Assembly: GCA_958510875.1 (NCBI GenBank)
Contig: OY294067.1
Span: 153,355,962 to 153,419,961 of the forward strand
Direction: 5' to 3'
Length of the DNA: 64,000 bases
Source of the DNA: Endomychus coccineus
Taxonomy: Eukaryota > Arthropoda > Insecta > Coleoptera > Endomychidae
A program made the position numbers and the translations under genes. Positions 9,768 through 22,234 of this stretch are shown piece by piece; positions within the stretch are counted from its first letter, which is position 1; each line of letters begins with the position of its first letter. The notes beneath the pieces are model-generated. The model had not been told where the DNA came from and searched no databases. It worked only from the letters and a program-made list of their open reading frames with translations.

Positions 9768-10476
9768 TTAACTTCGTTCCGGCACCTGACCCTGCCGTTG
9801 TGCGATCATGTGCGAAGTGGAATTTTCGAGGATGGGTTTCCAAATGTTGGGAAGGTAATATCCTGAGTCACGGTTCAGATTATTCGAATGTTTTAGGATT
9901 TCTATAGCTTCAAGGATTTTTCGCTGATAGAAGTTTGAGGCTCGGACTAGGATTTTAGTATCTTCAAAAAGGATTTGATGATTTGTGTTAAACTTGTGTT
10001 CTGCAAGTGCAGATCTACTGGTGTCACGAAGTCTTGTACAGCGCTCATGTTCTTTCACACGAGTAGCTACTGTACGACCTGTTTCACCAATGTAGACTTT
10101 ACCGCAAGAACAGGGAATACTATAAACACCTTCTGAGTGGAGAGGAGGAAGGGGATCTTTGATAGGTTTGTAAAACTGAGATAATTTTGGAAGTGTGGAA
10201 AAACGGGTAGAAATATTATGTTTTTTGAGGATTTTGGAAATTCGATCTGTTATATTTTGAATATATGGAAGATAGGCCGTGGATAAAGCAGGTGGGAGGG
10301 TTTCTGGCTCAGGTCGATTTTGAATTTTAGGTGGAGTGTATTTCTTTTTGGCTTTTTGAATGTTGTAATGGGAAAAATTGTTTGATAATAAGGCAGATGA
10401 TAGATGTTTTAATTCTGTTTTTAAGGATTGAGGCTGAGATAGGTTGACAGCTCTGTGGACCAGGGAGTTTATGACA
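9768..10476 (-). pseudogene. Penelope polyprotein C-terminus, GIY-YIG endonuclease
   Basis: An uninterrupted frame without its own start encodes the linker after the reverse transcriptase and a GIY-YIG endonuclease. At about 10055-10131 the key motif reads VYSIPCSCGKVYIGETGRT, followed by ATRVKEH, and then LAEHKFNTNHQI and the ILEAIEILKH helix. This endonuclease nicks the target for reverse transcription in Penelope-like elements. The upstream reverse transcriptase is missing because the copy is truncated at the inversion joint near 10476. The tail ends at the TAA next to 9768. The same last 45 or so residues recur on the plus strand at 10479-10628. Confidence 0.8.
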
Positions 10477-10731
10477 GAATCCTTGAAGCTATAGAAATCC
10501 TAAAACATTCGAATAATCTGAACCGTGACTCAGGATATTACCTTCCCAACATTTGGAAACCCATCCTCGAAAATTCCACTTCGCACATGATCGCACAACG
10601 GCAGGGTCAGGTGCCGGAACGAAGTTAACCACCGGAACAAAGGCAGTGAACTATGTAGCGTGAAGGATTTTTCCTACAATAAATACGGCTACAGAAACCA
10701 GTAGAGCCAGTTTCAGTTCAAGCCTCAAGCC

Positions 10732-10775
10732 TGCCCTGAAGATGCCACCAGAAATGGTTGGCGAAACGTCGACAT
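10732..10775 (+). ncRNA. Hammerhead-like motif in inverted Penelope arm
   Basis: Plus-strand counterpart of the motif at 9621-9664: CTGAAGA (10736-10742), stem II GCCACC/GGTTGGC with one mismatch, and GAAACGTC (10763-10770). Stem II is better kept here, but the potential stem I is weaker because GGCA has become GACA. Confidence 0.5.
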
Positions 10776-10826
10776 CAAGTCGAGCTATTGTGACGCGGAA
10801 TCCATCCGGAAGACAAGATTTTTCAA

Positions 10827-11930
10827 GATTAGCTGTCCGCGGAAGTCTACTATCCAAGATATCCAACCTCTACGGAGAGGAAGATTTTACTATTATAGTT
10901 CTATTGACATTTGCTTCTTTCTTTCCAAGACAATGACTAAAATCATTTTAAACTTTTCATTACACAATTTCATGATTGTATTGCTGGAGTCTTCAAGTTG
11001 GATTCCGTTTCATCTGGGATTCCGTAAAAACGTACGTTATTACTTCGCGAGTATTTTCCCAGTTTGTCTACTGCAATTTCTAAAACTGATATTTAGCAGA
11101 TGGTAGATGAATTTGAAGAGAGCTCAGCTCTTCATGATAATTTTGAAATATATCTTCAAATTCTTTGACAGTATTTTCAATAGTTACTTCACTAATTTTA
11201 TCAATACTTGATGTAATGAGCTTTTCTACAGTGTTTTGAATTATCAGTTCAATTTTGAAACCTTTTTTCATTACTTCTCGTTGCACAAAACATTTTGGTA
11301 ATAAGATAAAAAATAATATAGAGATACACCTGTGAAACACGTCTACTAACTATTACCGACATATGCAATCTAGAATAAAGTCTTACATTTTTCGTACTCA
11401 ACATTTAGATACATTATTTGTCTTTGACATTTGTTTTTATGAAAATGAATAAAACAATTTATATCCTACAAATTTGACATAGATATCAATTTCTTGCTTG
11501 TCATATGCCGCGGCTGGCTGTCTCACTCCTCGTACACACTTCACGCAGTGCACCTTTCCACAACAGTTTTAAGCTGCTCGTCATTATACACCGCACACCA
11601 CATCTACAAATTTAAATAAAATAGACTATTACTTTCAAACTATTTTTCCTGCATGTTGACGTCCAGTGGGATGCTTAAGCTGTTATATCTGTTGTATTGG
11701 ATATTATTACCTCAATTGTATTAAAAAATTGAATAGAATCAACCGTTAAGTGATGAAAATCCATTCTAAGCTTAAATAAAATAACGATTAAAAGTTCGAT
11801 TTTCACTAGTTTATAAATAAATGTGACTATAGTTTCGCAAACAAAGTATCTTCTTCAAACAAATATTACAAAGTAAAAACTTACTACAAAAGAGCTACGT
11901 GATATATGACTTGAATGATAATCCTAGGAT
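10827..11930. other. Intergenic stretch with one unassigned small ORF
   Basis: I see no recognisable gene. On the minus strand at 11080-11340 an 86-residue frame starts with a hydrophobic segment (ISILFFILL) followed by amphipathic helical sequence. It has no motif I recognise and could be chance. Confidence 0.4.
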
Positions 11931-13799
11931 AGATGGTTATTGTATTTTTACCTAATTGGGTTTAACCCATTGAACGATAAACTGTTTGCAAATGGAAAAT
12001 ATAATTATATAAATTTAACAAGGGAGAAATATTAAGTATTTATTGATCGTTCAATAGGACTTCTTATATTTATCAATTATTAGGGATTCTAGCAAATTTA
12101 ATTTATTACTTTTATTCTGAATGTGTAAACTCTTGAAATTATCAATAACGTTACGGTTTTTCTATAATCAAATGTTCCGCAAAGGTTGAATCCGATTTAT
12201 TATTATTGAAACTACGTCTATATTCTTTGATCAGTTTTTTGGAGGTCCTTCATTTCTGATCAATGTATATCATAGGGCAATACCCACATTTCAGCTTGTA
12301 AGCCCCACATTTCAGCTTGTAAACCCCACATTTTTTCGGATAATTTAATCTTATTTATCTTTATTATGTTTGATAAACTGGGCTAAATTATTCTTCGTTT
12401 TAAACGCTACTTGAATATCTAAATTACTAAGAAAATTTGAAATTTTTATAGTGACTGTGATACAAACAAGAATAGTTTTGTTTTTAATGTATGAGACGGT
12501 GAGTTGATAGCTAACTTGTACCGCTTTTTAGGTAGGATCTGATCTATAAGTCTTGAAGAGTAACCATTGTTTACCGCTATTTGTTGGAAGATATTCATCA
12601 ACATTATATTTTGACATCGATGAGGAGTCTGTATATGAAACTATTGCAGGTTGCTATTTTATGTTGAAAAGGATGATTTGGGAATTGTCAGGATAGTATA
12701 GGTGGCTTACGAAATATTGAAAAATCGAATTTGTTATTAATTTTCTTGATGTTTAAATCCGAAAATTTAATTGGGGTTTCATCCTCCATTTCAATGAAAC
12801 ATGCTATGATGTCGTCAACATATCTATACCAAAATATGAAATATTCATAAAGAAGTGTTTATGATTTTCAGTTTTCAAATTATCCATAAATATGTCTGCC
12901 AACAAGGAGCTCAACGGGTTTCTCATAGTTAAACCATTTATAGACAAATATGTATTATTATCAAATTAAAATTATTTCTGTTTTAAACAAATCGCAAGTA
13001 AATTGTAAGTTCCTCAGCTATCTTAAGTGGAGGGGCCTGTTACAAATGATAAGTACAGGTCTGATGGGATTATTTTCCTCATGAATTTTAATAAAAGCAT
13101 ATCATTTAGGGGGTAGTGGATTTATGAGAGTTAAACTGTTTTTTTCTCCCTTGCTGAAAGGACTATTACTATGTAATAGAGACCCTTCCATTTGTTTCTT
13201 ATCTGTTGGGTCTGATCTTAACTTTTCGGTATTTAAAAAATGAATAGTTTTATCAATATAGTCATTACTGTTGATAACAATATCTGAATTTCCTTAATGT
13301 GCTCGTGTAAAAATTATGTCGTTAATTGATTTGTTTTATAGTCTTTGCTATTGGGACAGAGTTAACAAATTTCTCTTAGTTTTAATAATATTAGCTACTA
13401 TCTATTTGTTATTGTTATTGTGTGAACTAGATAAATCTCTCCACCCAAAACCTCAACATCTTTGGAATTAATTCGGTGAATGGGGTTACTTTCCTGTTCT
13501 GTGAAGTTACCGTTAACATAGGTAAGACAAGAAGAACGTTTGAGGAACATTTAATTATAGAAAATCGTAACTGATGATAATTTCAAGATTTTAGACAGAT
13601 TTAAAAGTGATAAATCAAATTTGCTAGAAACCCTAGAAAATAATAAATATGAGAAGTCTGATATCCTATTGAAAGATCAACAATAATTTGAAATTCTCCT
13701 TTGTTGAATTTGCAAACGAATAGCTACCAGTTTATCGTTTTATCCCTCAATGAACTGAACCCAATTAGATAGAATTTCAATAACCATCTATCCTAGGAT
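11931..13799 (-). mobile_element. Second Penelope-like element, degraded, with inverted end
   Basis: The segment begins ATCCTAGGATAGATGGTTATTG and ends with its inverted copy (about 13778-13799); similarity of the two ends runs roughly 90 bases inward. Between them the minus strand encodes broken Penelope reverse transcriptase: a MRNPLSSLLADIFMDN-like segment near 12885-12945 and the catalytic WYRYVDD at 12809-12835, followed by GIY-YIG remnants near 12150-12310. A plus-strand fragment near 13500-13560 repeats part of the endonuclease (IGKTRRTFEEHLI). Numerous stops and frame changes make it inactive. Confidence 0.7.
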
Positions 13800-13805
13800 C
13801 GCTGG

Positions 13806-15369
13806 AATGCAAAGAAATTGCCCTGCGAGCTTTCTGGACATAGAGGGAGCTTTTGACAACACCTCATTCGAATCAATTGCCCGAGCAACGCAAGAGCGAG
13901 GGGTGGAAGATCTGCTGTGCAGGTGGATCCACAACATGCTCCGATGCAGGACAGTCGTAGGAACTCTCAATGAGGTTGAAAAGAAGGTGTGGGTCGATGG
14001 AGGATGTCCACAGGGAGGTGTACTGTCACCTCTGCTGTGGAGTCTGGTGGTGGACGAACTTCTGATACTCCCTGAGAGCAAAGGATTCTGCGTAATCGGA
14101 TATGCGAATGACATCTTCATTATAGTACAAGGGAAGTTTGGGAGCACAATAGCATCTCTGATGCAGCACGCACTGAACACCGTGGAAAAATGGTGCAACA
14201 AGAAAGGACTCAAAGTGAATCCTTCGAAAATAACCATTGTACCCTTCACAAAGAGAAGGGACATTGGAAACATACAAGACTTAGTTTTGTATGGAAAGAA
14301 TATACAGATGACGTACACGGTCAAGTACCTTGGGGTAAGCCTAGATAAAAGGCTGACCTTTGGGAAGCATCTGGAGGAAACCGCTAACAAAGCGACAAGG
14401 GCCCTGTAGACTTGTCGTCGTACAGTCGGGAGAACCTGGGGAATCACTCCACGGATGATACATTGGGTATACACAACCATAGTGAGACCCATTGTAACAT
14501 ACGCCGCCATCGTGTGGTGGCCAAAAACAAAAACTAAAGCATCCCAGCATTCACCGAACAGAGTTCAGAGGCTGGCATGCTTAGGAGTAACAGGTGCAAT
14601 GTCGACCACCCCAACGGCTGCTATGGAGAAGTTGTTGGGGTTGGAACCACTGGACCTCGCCGTTCAGGCAGAGGCCGTAAGAGGAGCATATCGCTTCGAT
14701 CTCATCGGCCAAGGAAAGGCTGACCAAGAAGGCCGAAGCATCCTCGGATTGCTTGGATCACCTGGGCCATTGGGTATGACATCAGACAGGATCAAGGTTC
14801 ACAGCACTCCCGTGCCTTTCATGATTAAAACCGTGAATTGGCGGGAGAACGCTGGGGCAGTCCTCATATGATACCAGGGGATTCCATATGGCTTACCGAG
14901 GGCACCAAGACGGAAAAAATAAGGGTGCTGGAATATAGTCGAGAAAACGGACCAAGGGGAAAGAATTTCTTTGAACCTAGGGACTTTTGCGACAGAATTT
15001 CAAGCAAAAATAGTTGCAATTACAACATGTGCTCAAATCATGAAGGATAGAGTCTATGAGAATAGACAAATCACAATCATAGTGAGCAACCTGACAGTGC
15101 TTAAGCCACTGGAGTCATACACAATCACTTCACAATGTGTACTTGATTGCGTCAAAGAACTAACGGCACTAGTAATGAATCCAATAGAGTAACACTCGTG
15201 TGGGAGTCTGAAGAAACCAAACGAGAAGGACAGAAACTGCCGCAGCACTCGCTGAAGCGGGGGCGGAAAAACCACTGACTGGACCAGAGCCAACCTGTGG
15301 CATTTCTCATGCCACAGCGAAATCTGTAATCCAAAAATGGCTCGAGATTTTAAAACTAGCACACCTATG
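13806..15369 (+). pseudogene. RNase H-bearing LINE ORF2 fragment
   Basis: Starts abruptly within the reverse transcriptase (FLDIEGAFDNTSF), continues with GGCPQGGVLSPLLW and the catalytic box. The box here reads YANDIF instead of YADD, so one metal-binding Asp is lost. A TAG at 14407-14409 interrupts the frame, which resumes as RRTVGRTWGI and IVRPIVTYAAIVWW. RNase H remnants follow from about 14860 to 15340 in at least three frames (WLTEGTKTEK, TFATEFQAKIVAITTCAQ, ALAEAGAEKPLTG). RNase H at this place indicates an R1/I/LOA-type non-LTR element. The copy is 5'-truncated and dead; it directly follows the Penelope element ending at 13799. Confidence 0.8.
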
Positions 15370-16280
15370 ACATGGCTGCTATGTAACTTTTTAAATAACC
15401 GGCTTATCTATTTCAAATAATTATAAAATCGTAGTAATTTTTATACCACTTGATTACCCAAAGTTAATATCATCAAATATTTTGGTGAATGCATCAGAAA
15501 TCGTGCTTTCACCAAGAACACAAGTAATATTAGGAGAAAGCTTAGTGTGTGAGAAAGAATTATTTCTTAGAATATTAAATTATAATCACACTAATTCACA
15601 AATTGTTGCTATATAATACTGTACGTTCCTAGAATCTACCTGTTTTTGGAATTTCCGTTGATCCCTTAATCTCAACCCTACTTTACTCTACTCTATTCAT
15701 ACTTGAACTGTTTCATTGATTTCTTCATAATTTCCTAATTGTTTGATAATGGCAATTCGGTGTTGAAACTATAGTTACGTTTTCACGTTATTATCAATAA
15801 AAGTGGTATAAAAACAAAGTAGTTAGTCTTTCATATAATAATTGTAACAGTTATTTAATATAATATGAAGAGGAACAATCTACCTGTTCTACGTTTGCTT
15901 TTACCAGTTTTATATGACCACTTTGATTTTTTATGTATTGTAAGACGAAGTCATCAACTCTTAATGAAAGTTGTTTATCCCGGAAATTCTATTTTCAATA
16001 TTGTTGAAATTACTTTCATAACATGCAGAGGATGCGATGCGTTTTAATGCAGGAAAAAACTTGCACATCAAACTTGTTCACATTGGTAACGTGTTGGAAA
16101 GCTCTAAAACTAGGACTGACAAAACTTGTTGGTTACTTCTGTCGCCAGTTTTGCCCGCCTCGTTAACAGGGCTTTTAACAAAGGTTTTATTTGCAATATA
16201 TTGAACACAAGTATGGAAACAGTTTTTCAGAATATTTGCTAGGAAGATTTTCTTTTCAGTCACTATCAAGTTCTGCCTCT
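15370..16280. other. AT-rich gap, no gene seen
   Basis: No supported feature. Short frames at 15865-16047 (+) and 16078-16269 (-) carry no motif I recognise; the latter may be the degraded 3' end of the transposase relic next to it. Confidence 0.4.
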
Positions 16281-17760
16281 GTAGTTAGTCCCAGTTTGCC
16301 TGTGGCGATTCTTCTAATATCCACTGTTCTTTTATTTCACATGTCGTAGGTCCTTCCTCATTCACCCCCTCAGTGTCAGAGTATGCAACGAAAAACAGTG
16401 CCTCCAAAAGTTCCATAAGATCTGCAATTCGACCCAAAACCGGCATATAAAGTTTCTTGGTAATAGGATGCTGATATTTTAAGCATGTCCAAGTTGTTAT
16501 GAGCTTAATGATGTGGGCTACATCATTTTTTAAATACACATTCGGAATCGTGCTTCCTTCTTCAAAGAACAAATTTATAGCAATTATCTATATATTCGGG
16601 CAACGTTTTAGATTGAGTGAATGTGCGGATACAAGCAAATCTCAACTCCAGAGACATGTCAGTCACAACTTCAGAGGGCAAATTACCAGCAGATTTCAAC
16701 CATACGGGTAGCCAATTTTGAATGCTTAGCGCTTAATGACTGTCACTTACCATTGTTCCTACTGAATAATGACCATTGTAATTTATGACAATTTCATACA
16801 ATAAAATAATTTTTGATTTCAGTTTGTCACCATACAGAATTTTTTTACTACACCTCCTGTCGCGTCAATACTGATTTTGTAATGTGTTTCTTGGCAAAAT
16901 CTTCTGTATACCATTATTTGACCATTGCTCCAAAAATACAAAAAAATGGTGAGTATCCTATATGTCGGATAGTATTTCCATATTCCTGGTATGATTTAGC
17001 TTTGCGTTGTGATTGAGTCATTGTCCATTCCACTTTTCTTTAGAAATACGGATTTTGCTGCTCTAAGAGTAGACAAGTTAGGAATAAATTCGAGTTCGAC
17101 GTCTCCATCCCTCATAATCTGTCTGCTCAGATCTTTTCTGATATAACCAGCCATTCTATTCTCGTATACCATATTTTCAATTATTTGTTGCCGCTCTTCT
17201 CCTTTTAAGTGTAGGTTAAACTTTTTCTGATGCTTCTATTGATAATTGCCCAACAACACAAAACTGACAGTCGTCACATCATCTTGTCTCGTTGCATTTT
17301 GCGTTATACGGCCATCGAGTGAAGATAAGCACTCTTTACATTGTCCAAAAATCTTGACCTTTTGGATATTTCTTCGCTCTCTTGAATGTGGAGCAACATT
17401 TCAATTTTGTAGCATCAAATATTTTTTTCTAAGCACTGACGGCCATGTAAACTGTTCCCAGATATTGTAATCTCGTGTTATGTCCAGACTTTACTTTTGA
17501 TTTATCAGATCGTTTGTACTCTACACCATTTTGTTGGATATACTCAGGACGGAAGTTACGACACGAGTTTAATGACACGCAATAGTATGAATGATGTAGT
17601 ATGCACATCACGTTATTCAGGAGTTCCTACCGCTCCAAGAAGTCTGTTTCGTTTCAATTATTTTTAAACGGCCCTGCCCATTTTTTCTAATTTTGGAGGT
17701 CTGTTGGCGACATTTTCCTGAACTCCGAATTGCGCCACGTTTATCTTATTTAATCTAATG
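16281..17760 (-). pseudogene. Relic of a MULE-like DDE transposase
   Basis: Pieces of one protein can be followed on the minus strand through many frame changes: NSCRNFRPEYIQQNGVEYKRSDKSK near 17480-17570 in part, a helical stretch near 17100-17220, the block YKISIDATGGVVKK at about 16845-16882, and YLKNDVAHIIKLITTWTC with FFVAYSDTEG at 16380-16545. The SIDATGG and DVAHxIK blocks are the catalytic-Asp neighbourhoods I associate with a widespread insect MULE-type transposase. The superfamily is not resolved. No terminal repeats were found, and the copy is clearly non-functional. Confidence 0.5.
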
Positions 17761-18212
17761 TGTATGTCTTGCCGTTTCTGAAATGCATATGCATTTCATC
17801 CGTACCTTGGACACAGTGTACATAGATGAAATATTTTTCCACAGAGGTACAAATATATTCGGTGCATTCAATAAAACTGATACCCATACCACATATTTCT
17901 GTAGGTATATACATAATCTGAATCGTAACATAATAATATAAAAACATGTAGAGCTAGACTATGTAACTTATGGCCGTTTGCACCAACCATTTTAAGGATC
18001 CCCTAGCCCTAGGGAAGGAATAATTTGAGGCTAGGGCCAGATTTAGTTTGCACCAGTCATTTATCCATGTCTAACTTGAGTAAAAGGATTCCTAATTTAG
18101 GTGGAGAAATTTGGGTCCCTAAACTGTCACCTAGTAAAGTATGTGCATTCATAACCTATGTTGTCAAGTATTTCAACGTATTTGATCAGTTTTGGTTTAC
18201 TTTTATTTAAAA

Positions 18213-19452
18213 ATGGAAATGTTTGAAGATGATTTGGATATTCTGGATATCATAGAAAATGGTTTACCTAGAAGGGTACTTGAACGGGCCAATTATTTTG
18301 AGGAGATGGACAATCTTACTTTCTTCAAAAGATTTCGCCTCACCAAACCTACTGCATTAGCAGTTTTGCAAGAAATTGAAAACTATTTGGAGTTTCCAGA
18401 TGATCGGTGAGAAAACAGATTCTATTCCTAAATGCATGAAAAATTTGTAAAACTGTAATTTTAGCAATAACAGTGTGAGCCCAGCACATCAACTTCTTAC
18501 ATGTCTTCGCCTTTTTGCTACTGGGGGCCACCTTAGCACTATTGGTGATTTTATGGGCATGGATACATCGACGATATCCAGAATTATAAAAAAAGTTTCC
18601 GAAGTACTAGCTAACTTGCGCCATGAATACATTAAGATGCCAAATGATGAACGTGAAGTTATATTGACACAAAAAGAATTTTTCCAAATGTATTCGTTCC
18701 CAAGGGTTTTGGGCTGCATTGATAGAACGCATATACGCATCCAATCCCCAAGTTAAAAATACATATTTAATTTATTTAGTTGGAAAAAATCTCAAATGAG
18801 CTGGTAGTTTCTGGATCTGAGAATTCAAAAACATCTATATTTCAGGTGGAGATGATGCGGAAATTTTTCGTAACAGAAAAGGTAAACACACAAGTTATTG
18901 GAGATGCTGGTTTAAAGATCCGAGATATTGTTGCAAGGTGGCCAGGGTCAGCCCATGATCAAACAATATTTTCAAACAGCAGAATCAGAGCTAGGATTGA
19001 AAATCAGGAATTTGCTAATTCCCTGTTGATTGGTATATATCCAATACATCTTATTATAAAAATAATCGTTATTCATATGTGGAACATTGCTCTTAGAAAA
19101 TGTAATGCCAAATCAGAAAATAATTTCAATAAGCAGTGTACTAATGATATGAACATGATTTTCAGGTGATAGTGGATATGGGCTACGAAATTACTTACTC
19201 ACACCTCTGGTTGATCCAGCAACACCAGAAGAACGCCTTTATAATGAATCACATATTAGAACGAGGAACTCTATTGAAAGGTTAATTGGTGTGTGGAAGC
19301 GAAGATTCCCAATTCTGGCTTATGGCTGTCGGCTTAACTTAGAAACAACAGTAGCTATAATACCTGCTACAGCAGTCCTGCACAATATTTGTAGAACAAT
19401 GAATGAACCTGATCCTCCTGCAGGCGATAATTTAAATGAGTTAAACTATTAA
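18213..19452 (+). pseudogene. Harbinger (HARBI1-like) DDE nuclease, four exons
   Basis: Transposase of the surrounding element. Inferred exons are 18213-18406, 18465-18751, 18846-19032 and 19166-19452, separated by GT-AG introns of 58, 94 and 133 bases. Joined reading follows the family order: N-terminal helical part, an HTH-like region (HLSTIGDFMGMDTSTISRI), first catalytic Asp in GCIDRTHIRI, second in WPGSAHDQTIF, and the Glu in ERLIGVWKRRFPIL. At about 18881-18885 a small deletion just after FRNRK shifts the frame and removes the usual short strand there. The last residues end at TAA 19450-19452. It cuts and pastes the element at TWA sites together with the Myb-like partner; this copy needs the frame restored to work. 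Confidence 0.88.
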
Positions 19453-20658
19453 ATTGAGATGGGTAATATTCCTGATGTTCCCATTCCTCAAGAAAACAAT
19501 CAGCAGTTAAGCAGAACCAATATCATCAATTACTTTGCTACTCTTAATAATAAGATAATATTTTTAAAATTATAGATAAATTTACCTCTTTTTTGTGGTT
19601 AAGATAAATAAAAAACCAAAATATGTACCTATTTTATTTAATTGAAAATTAGTTTTGTTCAGGTATTTAAAGTATACAAAAAACAATTCAGTTCTTAAAC
19701 TCAAGTTTCAGTCATATTATAGGTATGCATACCAGAAGATAAAAAAAATAAACATTCACTCTAAAGTTTCAGAAAATCTATGGGGACAAAATAGGTATGC
19801 ATATCAGAAAGGAATTTGTGATTCCATTAACATTTCATTTGAGTCCTTGAAACTTGATAAAGTAAGCTGTTTTCTTTTTAATGCTACATCAAGTTCTAAG
19901 GATTGCATTCTTAGTTCATGTTCCTTCTTAAAGCATTCGATGAGTTCAAGCTTTTGGTCAATTAAGAGATTATACTTTTCTCCCAGTTTCGATGACGTTA
20001 AGGCTACTACTGCCCTTGGTCTCCTACGATTCATTGGGAACTTCTTCAATGAGGAACAATTTTCAGTTTTCTTGTTTTCTACTTGTTTAGGGGTAATTGT
20101 GATTCCAGAAGTCTAAAAAATAATATACAGATACATATTAGAAATAAAGAGAGTGATTGAGTTTATTCAAATTTAGCTAAATCAAACTGTATAGAGTAAA
20201 TTTAGCTTACTCTTTGTATGTTATTATTCAAAATGGCATTAACTGGTTGTTTCAGCAACTCTGGTTTCTTCCAATCACTTTTTTGAACTCTAGTGAAAGT
20301 GTTTTCTGTTCTGTTGCTTGCTATCTCATATTCTTCAGAATCGTAAATTATTTCAATGTCATTTGATAACTTTTGTGTTATCTCTTCTGGAGTATTTTCA
20401 TCATCATGATCATTTATTTTCTAAAAAAGAAACAACATGTTATTGTACATTATATTATATATTTACCTAACCTACATTAGATTTCATGAGTTAAACAATT
20501 TGAAAAACGTTATTTGGGATTCTTAAGTAGCATATATAATATCCTACAGAATATGAAAGTGTTACTAATTCTCTAATAGTTCATATTGACAAATTACATG
20601 CGCACCTCATTGTTAAAGTTTTTAGCATTGGTCAAACTGTCAGAACCATAAGTAATCT

Positions 20659-22234
20659 TGTAACGAAGCGTCGTTACTAATTAATATTATTGCCCAAGTA
20701 AGTCACCTCTACCGAAATAAAGGAATCAAACTTTGGTACACTATGTGTATAAAAACACGACAGCAGAGTGTAGCTACGGATAAGCGAGTCCGCGTTCCGG
20801 CGACATTCTCAATGACATGACGTGTCAACTTCAGAGTATAAAAGGCGGCCGGTCTCCCATATAGAAATCACTTGCCAGGAGACCGCCGTAGCTGAAGCAG
20901 TAAACCCGATAATACCGAAAGTAGAGTTTTTCCATTTAATCCGATAAATGGAGAGTAAGTATATTCTCGACTTTGCTAACTAATAATTTTCCGTAAAGAT
21001 TCAATTGCTGAATTTACATTTCAATAATTCTACAAAACAGTCAAGTGTTGACGATTGTTTTTCCTAAATATATTGGGAAGCGCCGTACTGTTCATAATTA
21101 TTTATTATTTTCCGTCACTATTTGAATCTGAGTTTATTTCAATAATTCTAGAAAACAATAAAGTGTTGACGATTGTTTTCCTGAATATATTGGGAAGCGC
21201 CGTACTGTTCATAATTATTCATTATTTTCCGCCACTATTTGAATCTGAGTTTATTTTCGATAATTCTAGAAAACAGTCAAGTGTTGACGATTGTTTTCCT
21301 GAATATATAGGGAAGCGCCGTACTGTTCATAATTATTCATTATTTTCCGCCACTATTTGAATCTGAGTTTATTTTCGATAATTCTAGAAAACAGTCAAGT
21401 GTTGACGATTGTTTCCCCTGAATATATTGAGAAGAGCTGTTCCGTTCATAATTTAATAATATTTTCCGTGAAGAATCAATTTTTGTTTTAATTTTCAATC
21501 AAATTCTACGAGACGATTCAGTGTTGATAATCGTTTCATATGAATGTAATGATGAATACCAGTTTAGTTAACAATTAAGAATTTCCGTAAAGAGAGTGAG
21601 TTTCATTTCAAATTAGAGATTCCCCGTGAACAATTTAATAGTAATTTGTTCTTCCGAACACTGATTCCGTATTTCTATTAAACCAAAATATAAAACGAGG
21701 CGTAATAAATTGTCATAAGGAGAGACACAGTAGTACACGGGTGCCTGGCCACCTCTCAAGTAAACAGATTTCCGAGTCGAATTCAGGAAGACGTGTACAA
21801 TCTGATATTCTCATTTCTTACATCGTGTTAGGGTATATTTATCTAATCGAGATACCAGCTGTTAGTGAGCCTGCTAAAAAACTTTCGCGGAATCATTTGG
21901 ATTTAATAATCGAATAGCGTATATCATATAGGAATGACCGAATATCACTGTCTTATAAATGTTGTCATTTCCAATGAAAACTCTGTATAGATATTTCGAT
22001 TGTTGATAATTGTATATAATATTGTGGATAGTTAATGATTTATTTCTGTTAATAAATAGCTACAAAGGTTTGTCATCATTTTATTCAAGGCAAAGACATT
22101 ATTCCTCTGTAGGAAGAGCATTTCTCAAATACCAACCACAAAACTAAACTAGAAGAACTCTGACCTTCTTACTTGTAAGAAACCCAGGCAGGTCTGCTAA
22201 GGTACATGACCGTACCGTAACCTTAGGGGACAAC
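20659..22234. mobile_element. 1.58 kb insertion, probable solo LTR
   Basis: A perfect 6-base direct repeat TAATCT (20653-20658 and 22235-22240) flanks this segment, and removing it with one repeat rejoins the Myb exon in phase. It starts TGTAACGAAG and ends AGGGGACAAC, has TATA-like boxes near 20748 (TATAAAAA) and 20840 (TATAAAAG), no coding sequence, and a 118-base tandem array. Promoter plus absence of genes suggests a solo LTR of a large-LTR retrotransposon. The lack of a CA end leaves another type of non-autonomous insertion possible. Confidence 0.6.
21045..21430. repeat. 118-base tandem repeat array
   Basis: Units starting GTGTTGACGATTG recur at 21045, 21163, 21281 and 21399, a constant period of 118 bases; three full copies plus a partial one, with a more diverged fifth near 21511. 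Identity between the second and third units is nearly complete, pointing to recent amplification. The array lies within the probable LTR. Confidence 0.9.

Larger units (their letters stand above)
9570..10826. mobile_element. Penelope-like element with inverted partial copy
   Basis: A minus-strand Penelope-like copy occupies 9570 to about 10476 and is joined at about 10477 to an inverted partial copy. The arms 9570-9917 and 10479-10826 are about 348 bases each and of high identity. The plus-strand copy repeats the C-terminal coding sequence, the stop codon and the 3' region of the minus-strand copy. Inverted partial copies at one end are a known habit of Penelope-like elements. Both arms carry a hammerhead-like motif. 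Confidence 0.8.

Noticed and set aside
10742..10936. Small ORF encoding MPPEMVGETSTS...
   Set aside because: It overlaps the hammerhead-like 3' region of the inverted Penelope arm; a frame with no family support.
13788..14510. 240-codon minus-strand frame
   Set aside because: Antisense shadow of the LINE reverse transcriptase on the plus strand, which has clear RT motifs.
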